Position numbers and translations under genes: made by a program. Shown piece by piece: positions 47,100 to 57,611 of a DNA stretch of 64,000 nt. Source of the DNA: Inonotus obliquus (Eukaryota; Basidiomycota; Agaricomycetes; Hymenochaetales; Hymenochaetaceae); the NCBI GenBank assembly GCA_032164295.1, contig JAJHTX010000001.1, forward strand, positions 992,001 to 1,056,000. The letters run 5' to 3'. The notes below the pieces were generated by a model. It was not told the DNA's origin and ran no database searches. It saw only the letters and a list, made by a program, of their open reading frames with translations. Numbering within the stretch: position 1 is the first letter of the stretch; the number at the start of each line of letters is the position of its first letter.

Positions 47100-48288
47100 A
47101 TGTTTGGAGAACGTGACTTGGATAATGATATGCTTCGCGCCTGGCACTTAGTCCAGGAGCTCAGCGAACAGCTTGCTCATAACCAAAAGCTTGTGTCGAC
47201 ATTACAGACGCAGGCAAGTACGCTAAAGGTGAGCTGGCTGCCGTTACGGAAGAGTATTGGACAAAAGCTAAAGCTGGCTTTAGGATCATGCGGTCCATAA
47301 TGGCACTGGTTGTGCTTTGAGAAGGTTTAACGTCGACCTTTCACAAGGTGAGCCTTTTGCAATCTATGTCCGCTAGAGGTGGAACTGATTGTCCCTGAAG
47401 AGGTGTTCGAATCCGAGCTGGAGAGAACGAACGCCCAAATGATCATTGAAAACCAGACGCTCATGCACGAGAACAGGCAATTGAGCCAGCTACTGAAGGA
47501 GTACGAACAGACACTGGAGACAGTCATGTCCAAATTCCGAAATCATGCAGTATGTCCCCAGTATTGCTCGTTACGCTCTTCGCTCAGACCGCTATATGTA
47601 GCTTGCAGCTCAACAACATGAAATGACGCTAACTCGGCACTACGAGGCTCTACTACTTGCTCGCGAATCCAGCAGCATGAACTCTGAGCTGTCAAACAGC
47701 GCGCAGATTTCTGCGTCACTGCAACGACTATCACAGAATCTGAGGGGACTTCTTCGTTCTCTTGCGGGGGAGGACTCGGAGGAGTCGAACGAAGCGGACG
47801 ATACACCACTGGAAGAGCTTGTTGGATTCCTTGAAGATGACAGTCGAGAAGACTGGACCGTGGAACGAGAAGCTGAGATATCTCGCCTAGAGAAGGAGAA
47901 CGATGAACTGCGAAGAATGCTGGGTATCGACGTGGAGACCTCGCAGAAGATGGGATGGAATGACGAAAGCCCTGAGTACCGACCGGTAATAGCGATGCTG
48001 AAATCCGCCCAGGCCAATTCACATCCACATGAGTCCTGGGTTCAAAGGAATTCTCCACAGGTGCAGCCATTCAACGCTGGTCCTGTGCCAGGCAACGCCG
48101 CACCTGTACCACAACAAACTATACCGCTACAACGAACGATTGATTTCCAACCAGGTATGAGAGCCGGAGCTGCAGGAACCTTACGACGGCCGTCCATAAT
48201 GAGGGGAAGGGGCTCCGCGCCTTACTGGGGACCATCAGCAACAGAACGTAACTGGATGCCGGGAGGTGGCTTCGATCTGGCAGGATAG
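47100..48288 (+). CDS. SIKE/FGFR1OP2-family coiled-coil protein
   Basis: Four exons (47100-47228, 47284-47347, 47401-47549, 47602-48288) give 342 aa. The hallmark of the family runs from [20 protein letters not shown] through [21 protein letters not shown] and [15 protein letters not shown] to [14 protein letters not shown]. The rest is an acidic helix and a Pro/Gln-rich tail ending GGFDLAG. Animal SIKE1 and FGFR1OP2 are STRIPAK-associated, and fungal relatives are thought to act in the same phosphatase-kinase complex; that role is inferred here. One ACGCGT lies at 46965-46970, about 130 bp upstream. The second intron could be read as 29 nt or 53 nt; the 53-nt version restores the conserved [11 protein letters not shown]. 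Confidence 0.82.
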
Positions 48289-48400
48289 TTACCATTGTTT
48301 TTCTATGATAATTTATCTCTGTATGGATTTCCTCTTTTTTGGCTTTGTGCTTGTTTTGTTTTCAATCACGTACGTAATATCGACAAATAGGTGCAAACAG

Positions 48401-48429
48401 ACGCGTCGCGTCAATGACTCAATGACTCA
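48401..48429 (+). promoter_or_regulatory. ACGCGT box and two TGACTCA sites upstream of swi5-like gene
   Basis: ACGCGT at 48401-48406 (in ACGCGTCGCGTC) is followed by TGACTCA at 48415-48421 and 48423-48429, spaced 8 bp. They lie 20-50 bp before the start codon at 48450. ACGCGT is the MBF box; TGACTCA is the Gcn4/AP-1 bZIP site. Binding is inferred. Confidence 0.5.
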
Positions 48430-48449
48430 ACATTTACCGAACTACCACA

Positions 48450-48922
48450 ATGCACGCAACATTCAATGGTGCGAAGGTAAAGCGCACTGCTGGACGCTGT
48501 GCGTGAGTAAGCTCTCTGACGTCGAAAATAGCGTTCTGCTCGAGAAGAGGCCTTGCGTGCTGAAATTGCCAAATTGCAAGAACAACTTGGGTCAGTGAAG
48601 GCGTGAACACAAGACGTGCCACCAGGAATCTAATGGATACATTTAGAGAACGTGAAGATGCGGAGAAGATCGTTAACAAGCACATCAAGCTCTTGCACGA
48701 CTATAATGAAGCGAAGGATGCGGCTCAGGTACGTCCTTCTTAATCACATCGACCCCATCTCCTGAGTGTAACGTCTGCTTTCGAAGATAATTATAGGAAA
48801 GGTTTGTGGGATCACAGATCTCTATTCCAGAGTACTGAAGTGTATTGCCGCAGCTTGCAATATACAAGGAAACGACCATCAAACAGTTGCACGAGGAGTA
48901 CGGCCTCTTGGCGGATGACTGA
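48450..48922 (+). CDS. swi5: Swi5/Sae3-type recombination mediator
   Basis: Five exons (48450-48476, 48532-48590, 48647-48728, 48787-48801, 48854-48922) give 83 aa, matching the usual 80-90. The product has a short coiled coil (REEALRAEIAKLQEQLG), then EKIVNKHIKLLHDYNEAKDA and the conserved close IGKLAIYKETTIKQLHEEYG with LLADD at the end. Swi5 forms a complex with Sfr1 (Sae3-Mei5 in budding yeast) that loads Rad51 or Dmc1 on single-stranded DNA. Exon 4 is only 15 nt and encodes IIIGK. Without it the conserved AAQ-x-IGK-LA junction is lost. The gene converges on the RCC1-like gene, 142 bp away. Confidence 0.87.
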
Positions 48923-49064
48923 ATGACCTGCCGTTCAGAAGCTCTAATGTACGGAGAATTCTATTGGTCTTTAGTTATTCGAATGATATCCCTTGATATG
49001 TGATACTGGCCCTTAAGCGTTGGCCAAGTGCGCAAGATATACAAACGTCCGTTCGGGAACAACG

Positions 49065-50369
49065 TCAAGTCGGACGCTCTTCCACATTGGTTGCCAAAGT
49101 ATCGCGTACAGCAATCCACGTCGTAGCGCAACCAGCCCAAACTCCCACAATATGTCCTAGCCGTTGATCATCAACGGGGAGCTGTACTCGCGTAGGCTCG
49201 TGAATATCAAGGGTGTGCCCTAGGCCGAGATTCCCGTGCTCGTTCCAGCCCCATGCATATATATACATGCCACCGTCAAGTACCTGGGAGCTACTTTGTG
49301 AGAAAAGGAGAACGTGTTCGCTCCCACAAATGATGCTTAAGTTTGCGGCTTCCGACGCATCGGCAGGCAGACCGATTTCGTGCAATTGGGATGTAGTGGC
49401 CCTAGCATCCGATGCGAGCGCTAATTGGCCATTCGAGTTGCTTCCTGTAGCGAGAACGACCCATCTATTCGCGTTCTCGTGCTTCCCGAGAAGATATGTG
49501 CCATTCCAAGTCGCAGCGACTGCGCATATATTCTTCACGTCATCAAGGCCGGAAAGCTGGCCTTTCTTGTTCGATCCGAAGGCCACCAAAGTACCTTCTG
49601 AAGTCAGGAACACTGTATGCTGACTCCCTACGGCAAAGGCGCCAATATGTGAAGAAACGCGAATGATATTGGGCGAACTGTATATGGGCGGCACCTTCTT
49701 CGAAGCAGGACCCTGTCCTAGTAGCTGACCTTGCCGCGCAGCACCCCATCCGACAATGACCTGTGCTTCCTGCATATCTGTGTCCAGGTACCGAAGCTTT
49801 GCAATCACATTATGCGGACCAGCTTTCAGCTCGATTACCCTGACTTTTGACGCCTTTTTCGGAAGCAGGTGTTCAAATCCGACTTGACGCCATGTATCTG
49901 TTTCCTTGATTCCTCCTGGTAAACCGCCCACGCCAAGGTCGCCAAAGTCGTCACCTCCAACAGACAAAATAAGATCGCAATCCGATCCAGCAATAACTGC
50001 GTAAGATGTTTCCCAAGATGCAGCGATGAGGGTGATACCGCGATGAACATAATCAGTGAATCGGGCGTCATCACATCTGGGGATAATACGACGGAAGACG
50101 GAAGACGCGCCAAATTCCCGAAGATACTGTGCCCCTAATTGTCCCCTTTGACCATTGCCACAACCCCATAACTGTGTAACGCCTTCTTGTGAGCGCAGCA
50201 AGAGGAGTGTGTGATTCGCGCCGGCTGCGATCGATACAATTTTGCTTCCGGCCGGGCGTCCGTCGACCAAATCGTGAAATAAGCAGCGTTTGAACGAATG
50301 ACTATCATCCTCCGAGCCATGAGCAAGTTGCCCGCAAGCGTTTGACCCGGCTGAGTAGACGGAGCACAT
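49065..50369 (-). CDS. RCC1-repeat protein (Ats1-like)
   Basis: Intronless, 434 aa, ATG at 50369. Six or seven RCC1-type blades are visible, each with a G-(N/S)-G.LG-type core and a following helper strand: YSAGSNACGQLAHG, LWGCGNGQRGQLGA, AFGSNKKGQLSG, ATGSNSNGQLAL and AWGWNEHGNLGLGH. There is no signal peptide or other domain. The simple single-propeller layout resembles yeast Ats1, linked to tRNA wobble-uridine modification, more than the Ran exchange factor RCC1, whose nucleosome and Ran contact motifs I do not see. The role is therefore inferred from architecture only. It diverges from the RdRP gene. Confidence 0.82.
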   Translation of the reverse strand: MCSVYSAGSNACGQLAHGSEDDSHSFKRCLFHDLVDGRPAGSKIVSIAAGANHTLLLLRSQEGVTQLWGCGNGQRGQLGAQYLREFGASSVFRRIIPRCDDARFTDYVHRGITLIAASWETSYAVIAGSDCDLILSVGGDDFGDLGVGGLPGGIKETDTWRQVGFEHLLPKKASKVRVIELKAGPHNVIAKLRYLDTDMQEAQVIVGWGAARQGQLLGQGPASKKVPPIYSSPNIIRVSSHIGAFAVGSQHTVFLTSEGTLVAFGSNKKGQLSGLDDVKNICAVAATWNGTYLLGKHENANRWVVLATGSNSNGQLALASDARATTSQLHEIGLPADASEAANLSIICGSEHVLLFSQSSSQVLDGGMYIYAWGWNEHGNLGLGHTLDIHEPTRVQLPVDDQRLGHIVGVWAGCATTWIAVRDTLATNVEERPT

Positions 50370-50763
50370 GACCGCCGCAATTGAATTCGATAACTAGAGT
50401 TGCGGAGAACAAAGTGCAAATATATATAATCGGAATAAATGCTAATGGATCGACGCGACGCGTCGATCGGAGTTTCAAATGCTTCCGGTAGTTCATACAC
50501 AACACTTTGGCGCGTCAACTCGTCCTATACCCATCCTGCTTCTTATCTTTTCCCATTTCACAGGTCCCACGCGTTTCTCCTCTTCTTCACTAGATCTTGA
50601 TCATCTTGTGGTATACCCGATTATCGATTTACTGGACCTATATAATCGCCAACTATCCAAGAGGCTTTCGTTGGTCACTCGTGTTGGATACCGTCTCATC
50701 CACATCTTGCTCTACATCTGTACGTCTCATTGACACCGCTCTAACCACCCGGCGCCTCATAGG
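50370..50763. promoter_or_regulatory. Divergent intergenic region, RCC1-like / RdRP
   Basis: About 390 bp between start codons. It carries a TATATATAAT tract near 50421 and the palindrome with an ACGCGT box noted separately. No gene is seen. Confidence 0.5.
50448..50468. promoter_or_regulatory. 21-bp palindrome containing ACGCGT
   Basis: GATCGACGCG and CGCGTCGATC are perfect inverted arms around one central A. The right half creates ACGCGT at 50458-50463. It sits 79 bp upstream of the RCC1-like start. A dimeric transcription-factor site or MBF box is possible. Confidence 0.6.
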
Positions 50764-53700
50764 ATGGGTCCGCAACCAGACAAGGATATATTTTCTACAG
50801 ATACAAGCGACACGATTGATACACCGCGTGTGCAAACAACCAGCCCAGAATCTGACAGAACTCCAGGTGAGCGTGGCTGCAGTTAGGCCAGGGGAGTCAG
50901 TCTAACACATGCCAAGCCTCCCGCTTGCTTCTTAAACTATATTGCGAATCGTCTCCTACATCAGGAAAGTCACCCAAGAAAACCGACCGTGTATTAGTGG
51001 ATAAAGGCGTCGGAACGGTGAAAATGCGACGTAGGTAGTTCAATGGGGTTCTTGATAAACAGATACGGATAATCTTGTGCTAGAACATGAAAGAAGAGCA
51101 ACGACGCCTGATACGCCTACAAAACGACCGGCCAAGATAGCAGAAGAGGCCACGCTTACTTCTATTCCTCTTTCCGTTCCATCATCTACACAGAATAGAT
51201 TAAAAATGTCTTCCAGCCAGGTTTGTCCATGATCCTACTCTTGAGGCTACACTCTTATTCTCCGGAATAGACCACGTACTACGATGGCGATGAAGAGTTT
51301 GCGGAAATTGTCGCGCAGATGGACGACCAAGAAGGTGCAGTGCATAGGTTACTTTCCCAAACGAACTGTTAGCTAAACTTTTTTAATTAGTTGAAGAGAG
51401 TGGGTGTTTCCCGTTATACGTTGTATGAATGCTAACGGAAAGTGCGTCAAGTGCTACCCGTGAGCAGTCCGGTCAGCATAAAGAGTAGTTCGGCAAGCTC
51501 GGGGACATCACCTCGCTCGACCGCGTCAACTGATCCCACTTCGCCGGAATCATCTTCGCTCGAGAACAATGAGCGTAGGCGCAAAAGAATAGATGCTAGC
51601 GCCGATGAATACCCTTGCAGACGCGCAAAGCCTTCGTCAGAGCCGCAGGAGTCAAAAAACCCAAGGGTCCGCGCCAACAAACAGCAGGTCCTTCAATCAC
51701 GCGATGGCCCCTTGACTATCTCGGCTACTCACCAGAGAATTTCAAAGCAGGATCGCCCAATACCGCGTCCTATGCGTGACCCAGGACACAGCTCAGCAGT
51801 CATCGATACGTCCACGATTGCTGTTGGCGCTTCTACCATAGTACATCCAAGCGAGTTGCCTGAAAAAAGAGCAACTATACCATCCCCAATTAAGCGGGCT
51901 GCAGCTGGTAGCCTTGCAATCGCGCCAGACGTGAATATCTCCTCCGAAAATCAGACCAGACACGTCGTAACCCCTTCGAGATCTACATCGACCAAGTCTG
52001 GTACTCCTAATGGCGTACAGCGCTTCAATGCATCACCAGTCAAGCAAAGCAGGTCTGCTCTGGGATGCGATATCCGGGAAAAAACTTGTATTGAACAGAA
52101 GAGCGAGGTTCACCCCGTGATTATTGCCCATGACGAGAAGAAACAACGCCTCCTCGACGAACACGGCATCGCAAAAGGAGTACAGTTTGAGATTGCTAGA
52201 GGCATCACGCACGGTTGGTGGACTTGGGAAGATATCACGGATGGGGTCGTCGAGAAACTACACGGAACAAACTTTGAGAAAGCTGGTCGAGTCGCCGAAT
52301 TGATCGGTAAGGGACCCAAGGAGCGGCTCAGTAAAGCCGTACTCGCAACAAGGCAGGCGATATAGTATGTTAAAACTTGCACCTCTCTTATTAATTATCT
52401 AAGTATTCCTTCAGTGCCGAACTGGATAGGGAACAAGACGCGCTCATGGAGGAGAAAGGTCGCGGCTTGGGTCTTATGGGACCTTGGAAGGGCAAGGAAA
52501 ATTGGCATGGTGGTTGCGTCCAGCTGCTGTGTAAGCTTGAATTTAGCAAGGATGCTGGAAAAGAGAACCCTTCGTTCGTCATTCGTCTGAGACCTTTCGG
52601 TATTGGCAAATCGAACCGAGCCGCTCGAAAATTTACCTCTTTATCCATCCTGCAGCTTAAATTTGAAGAAGGAGCGCTCTTTGAAGAGAGTAACCTTCGG
52701 CTGATGACGGATCTCCTTAGCAAGCATGTTGTTATTTGTGGTCGAAGATACTGTGCTTTCTGCACTAAGGAAAACAAGATCTTCTTTGTCGAGACGAGAG
52801 ACGACTTTCAGCGTCGTCGACCAACAAAGAGCACGGGCGACCACTACAGGATTTCCCATAGGAAATTCATTAAGACGACTAACCCCCCTGACCTCAACAA
52901 AGGACAGGTATGAGGATGCAGCTTGATAGTTATGAACGACCGCTGAATCATTGTGTAGGCAATGAACAAGTGGCTTGCGCGTTGGTCCGCACTTTCTTCG
53001 GTGTTCTAAATACTTCGTGGAGCTCACTTCTGCTCTTCAGGCAGCTGATGCTGTCAACGTCACGACCGGTGATCGAGTTCGACCCGGAAAATATCTACCT
53101 GGACGTGGATGATATATGTCTGTCTCACTCCGTCTACCTAGAAATAGCAAATCTCACTGATACGATTTAAAGATGGGGAAACTGGAAACAAGGATAGTAT
53201 AATGACAGATGGATGCGGTTGGATGAATTTATCCGCCTTGCGACTAAGTATGTCAACTTCTGAACCTCGCATATGATTTCTTGCTGCTCATACTAGGTCA
53301 AGTTGCCAGTGCGACAAACTCGTCCTTCCCTTTGGTGGTTCATGGACGCATTGCCGGTGCGAAAGGTCTTTGGATCTTACACCCTGCACAAGAACATCGA
53401 TCAGAGACGGAGCCACCTAAAATAGTGAGTGCTAAACCCCGTTCGAAACCAACTTATAATATAGTATTTCGCAGTGGATTCGCAATTCTCAGCTGAAAAT
53501 CAAGCTTCCGCCCACAGCAACATGGGATCGATCGCTTCGAATTTTCGATCTTGTGCGCCTTCCTCGCTTGACAACTCCGAGCAGTCTTAATTTCCAGACT
53601 ATTCTGAACATGTCTTACAATGGCGTGAAAAGTGACGTCTTTTCAGCCCTTATGAAAGCCGGCCTCCAGAAGCGGATAGAGCCACTCATCAATTGGCACG

Positions 53701-55823
53701 GAGAGAATGCATGCACGCTTCTCGCAAAGGCCGTTGAACAAGCCGGTGGGATTATGGCATCGCGACGCAGTCGCGGCGCCGGTAGTGAGGCACGTCTATA
53801 TAGCTATGTTCGCGACGAGAACGACGACGAAGACGAATCGACAGCGAATGGCGGATTAGTCGAGAGAGACCCCATCAGCGGCTGTCCACAGACACTTTAC
53901 GAGTCATCACGAGACATGTTAGTAGCTGGCTTCTCTCCTTTGGAGAACGCGGTGCTGCGCGAGAAGCTCCGCTACATCCTCAAACAGGACATTGAATCTT
54001 ATCTGGACAAATTCCATATTCCAATTATATTGTCCGCTGAGGCCTTCATAGCTCCAGGTAGGCGAAGTCGTCTGCTATGGACTCACTTTTCTAAAGTCGA
54101 CTAGATCCATATGGAATCCTGAAGGAAGGAGAGATATACTTTCGGTGCTCAAATCCGATAGGTGACCCAATGATTTGTGTTGATCCACATACATTCCTTG
54201 GCCCGGTACTCGTAAGTAGCATCTAAGGCCACGGTTCAAAAACTTATTGTTGATTGTCAGGTAACCCGGAACCCGACAAGGGTGCCATCTGATGTAAGAA
54301 AGGTGTGTTTACGAGGTTTGCTCGAGCTAGACGTCCGCTTTAATCCCTTTAGGTAACGGCGGTCAGCTGTGACCAGTTGCTTTCGTACACGAATGTAATA
54401 ATCTTCTCCACTGAAGGGAAACGATCTCTAGCAAGTGAGTAATATCCTGCTATCACCTATACCGTAGACTCACGGAAATTCAGGTTATCTGGGTGGAGGA
54501 GGTATGATATATTATCTTTTCGAGGAATGATAGTTGACAGTTATCGACATCGCCTCCAGACTACGACGGAGGTGTGTGCAATGGGTGCGACGATGATTAG
54601 ATGGCACTTAACTATGAACATAGACACGGTTACGATCATAGCCGAACCATCACTGGTCGAGAAATTCAACAATTCGGACTTCATTCCTGAACCCCCTGCC
54701 GTCCGCGAAGCATTTGAGGAGGAGGTGGAACGTGTCTCTGTGTTTCTGGACAAACTCAAAGACGCCAGTGCCGACCGCCATGAGATGAGTCTTCAGTTCA
54801 CCAAAAAGGTCCTGTGTGGATTATCAGATGGAAAAGTTGGGACTTATTCCAACTTTCATGACAATGCGTGCGTCGTTGGGCTGACCTTGTATGAATCTCA
54901 TTGATAAGTTTACATGTTCAGTATTTACGAGCTTGGATACGATAATCCGGTCACCATACGGCTAGCTTACATGTGGGTGTAGCCACATACCTCCCGTATG
55001 TTACTCACTGCTATCCAGGTTCACGACATGTTTAGATGCCGTTAAATCTGGTCTTCGAATAAAGCAAGAAGTATTTAAGGAAGACTCGAAGAGGTGGAAT
55101 GTTCCGAGGCCGGAATGCATGCAGACCGCGGAAGAAAGCACCCGAAACCACAACAAAGTTACCATCGGACGGCGATTGACCAGACCAGGGAGGCTGGGCC
55201 CTTTCGTCCTTGAGACTTTGAAGAAATTTGCAAAAGAGCTCGGAGACAAAGCTCTGCACGACTTTGAGAAGCTGGACGAGAGTAGTGAATCCTCTGTGCA
55301 CCAGTCAAAGCCCGACGACGACCTCGCGAGACCGTACCTCGACATGAAGGAGTCTGCCATTGCCCTCCGGCAGAAATCTGGCAGCACTCACCTGCTTGAA
55401 GATATAGAAAAAATCGAAAGTTTCGTTCAAGAGTTGTGCGAGAGATACATCGCAGAAGCGGGTGCCCTTTTCGGGGACAAGGGTCGGAAGAACGGCGGAA
55501 GTGATTCAAGGTCGAGATCTTTCTCACAGCTTAGTTGCGACTTTTCAAGAAAATTCGAAGAGGGCCCTTCCGACTGTATCCTTCCACCAGATCTAGTAAA
55601 AGAACTCAAGGCTTCCTACGCGCACATTTACGGAACGTCAAAGTCGAAGATGGGGAGAGGGTTCGCCTTTACGGTTGCGGAGGATACGGTATGTGCTCTG
55701 AAGATTCGACGGAAGGGAGGTGCTTCGATAAGTCGGGAGTGCAGGGATTACACTCTGATATCTTCCAACCTCACAAAGTTGATTTCGGATGACTGCATAG
55801 GCGCCAACAAAGGCTTTCAATAG
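50764..55823 (+). CDS. Cellular RNA-dependent RNA polymerase (QDE-1/RDR family, RNA silencing)
   Basis: Nineteen exons give 1344 aa with all phases consistent: 50764-50866, 50965-51030, 51084-51220, 51271-51334, 51443-52364, 52415-52907, 52959-52984, 53041-53117, 53173-53247, 53297-53424, 53475-54057, 54105-54211, 54261-54302, 54353-54434, 54484-54501, 54560-54571, 54624-54867, 54922-54972, 55019-55823. A disordered N-terminus of about 390 residues precedes the RdRP core: SIMTDGCGWMNLSA, VVHGRIAGAKGLW, FSPLENAVLREKL, LKEGEIYFRCSNP and the catalytic loop SYLGGGDYDGDTVTII (Asp975, 977, 979), then CLDAVKSGL. These enzymes make double-stranded RNA for small-RNA silencing. The catalytic DYDGD is built across three exons of which one is 12 nt and one 18 nt. 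An automatic annotation could easily call the active site lost. Confidence 0.93.
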
Positions 55824-55994
55824 TATAATAAGTACTGCAGTGTACATGTATTTCTTACACAATATATACTGTATAGGCGCCCCAAATATGGAGCTAGATC
55901 GACAGTAGATCGACGTGTGGAAAATGTTGGGGAAACGAAATCAATTTAAAGGTCATAACTCCACCTCGCCCATTCTACTTTATATTCGTTCAGA

Positions 55995-57329
55995 ATGGCT
56001 CAGACGTTCCCGCTTTTTTGCATTGGAAATCCGTTACTTGATATGCAAGTTACGGATGGCGAGGAACTCCTCAAAAAATACAAGTTAAATGCAAACGACG
56101 CTATTCTTGCTGGGGAAGAGCAAGCTCAACTGTATGTATGCTCTTTTTGAAATCTTTGGCATTCATTCACATTATTATTTGATGGTAGATACGATGACCT
56201 TGTCAAGAACTATAAACTCACGTACGTTGCAGGGGGAGCTGCTCAGAATGCAGCACGCGGTGCCGCTGTGAGTCTTCATCTTGTTTGGTTATCGATGTTA
56301 TACAGTATTGTTAATTTCAGACTTCCAGTATGTCCTCCCTCCTAACTCTGTCGTTTACGCCGGGTGCGTTGGCGACGATGAGTTGGTCGATCAACTGAGA
56401 GCCGCAAATAAGAGAGAAGGGTTGACAGATGCGTATTTGGTGAAGAAGGGCGAGAAGACGGGTGCTTGTGCTGTTGTTATCACCGGTCATCATCGGTATG
56501 TACCCTCATCCCTACCCCTTTACCCGATGTTAGGCCTTGGTGACTAATATCATATTGACGTGGATAAAGATCTTTAGTGACGACTTTGAGAGCGGCTGAG
56601 AAGTTTGAGGTTTCGCATTTAACCTCGCCTGAAGTTGCTCCCCTCGTAGAGGCAGCCAAGATCTTCTATGTTGAAGGATACTTCCTAACGCACGGCCTTG
56701 AAAGTGTCCTGCATATCGCGAAGAAGGCATCAGAGGGCTCCAAGGTACATCTATATATGCATATACCCTATTGGTCATTTCCTGATACTGATTTCACTAG
56801 ATATTTGTCTTAAACCTCTCAGCGCCCTTCATTTGCCAATTCTTCAAAATTCAGTTGGACCAAGTCTTGCCGTACTGCGACGTTGTTATCGGTAACGAAG
56901 CTGAAGCTGAGACGTGGGCAGAAGCATCCGGTCAACCCGATAAGAAAGACCTTCAGGCAGTCGCTCGTGCTCTCGCTCTCACACCTAAATCCAACCCCTC
57001 ACGTCCGCGTACGGTTATCATTACCCAAGGTCCGCAGAACACTATCGTTGCTACTGCAGCGGATGGCGCGACTCCGAAGATTTTCCCTGTGCATCCGTTG
57101 AAGAGTGAGGAAATTGTGGATACGAATGGCGCTGGTGATGCGTTTGCGGGTGGGGTACTCGGTGCACTCGTTGCTGGCAAGTCCATCGACGAAGCTGTTG
57201 AAGTTGGGCACAAGCTTGGTGCGATGTGCGTCCAGCAGGTATGTCCCCCATCTTCCCTCCTTTGCAAAGCTCTAACATGGTTTTCAGGTTGGACCTCAAT
57301 ACAAGTGGCCCAAGGTTCAGGTCTTGTAG
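55995..57329 (+). CDS. ADO1: Adenosine kinase
   Basis: Six exons (55995-56131, 56189-56267, 56329-56495, 56570-56744, 56801-57238, 57288-57329) give 345 aa, the normal size. PfkB/ribokinase-fold enzyme that phosphorylates adenosine to AMP and so supports purine salvage and the methyl cycle. Seen are FCIGNPLLDM near the N-terminus, the substrate-side motif YVAGGAAQNAARGAA, YAGCVGDDE, and the C-terminal PfkB signature DTNGAGDAFAGG with catalytic base Asp299. It ends in VGPQYKWPKVQVL, typical of the family. It converges on the zinc-finger gene. Confidence 0.97.
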
Positions 57330-57611
57330 GAAAATAGTCAGATCGAGTAAAAAGTACTTGTTGGGTTTGCTCTCAACAGCGAGCCCACTGCTTTGATTAC
57401 GTCCAGCTCTCCACAGCCAGTAGACTACACAGATGCAATTTGTACACTTTATCATGCAGATTAGGAATCGAAATCGTGTGCAATGCAACGAATTAAATCG
57501 GATTGACGGTATTGAAGTGATTGCGAGTTTATAGGAGTGATGATGCTCGTGGTCATGAAGTGGATACGTATGAAAATGTGTCCTGTGGATGCATGAGCTT
57601 GGATGAGTTTC

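Noticed and set aside
47348..47376. 29-nt intron in the SIKE-like gene
   Set aside because: Too short for a spliceosomal intron. The 53-nt alternative to 47400 restores the conserved [11 protein letters not shown].
51391..51399. 9-nt micro-exon in the RdRP N-terminal region
   Set aside because: It is in frame, but a single intron 51335-51442 is simpler and also keeps the frame in a disordered region, so there is no conservation to support it.
54435..54623. Apparent loss of the RdRP catalytic motif through stops and frame breaks
   Set aside because: Two micro-exons with correct GT..AG borders and phases restore DYDGD, and the whole 19-exon model sums to a multiple of three, so it is not treated as a pseudogene.
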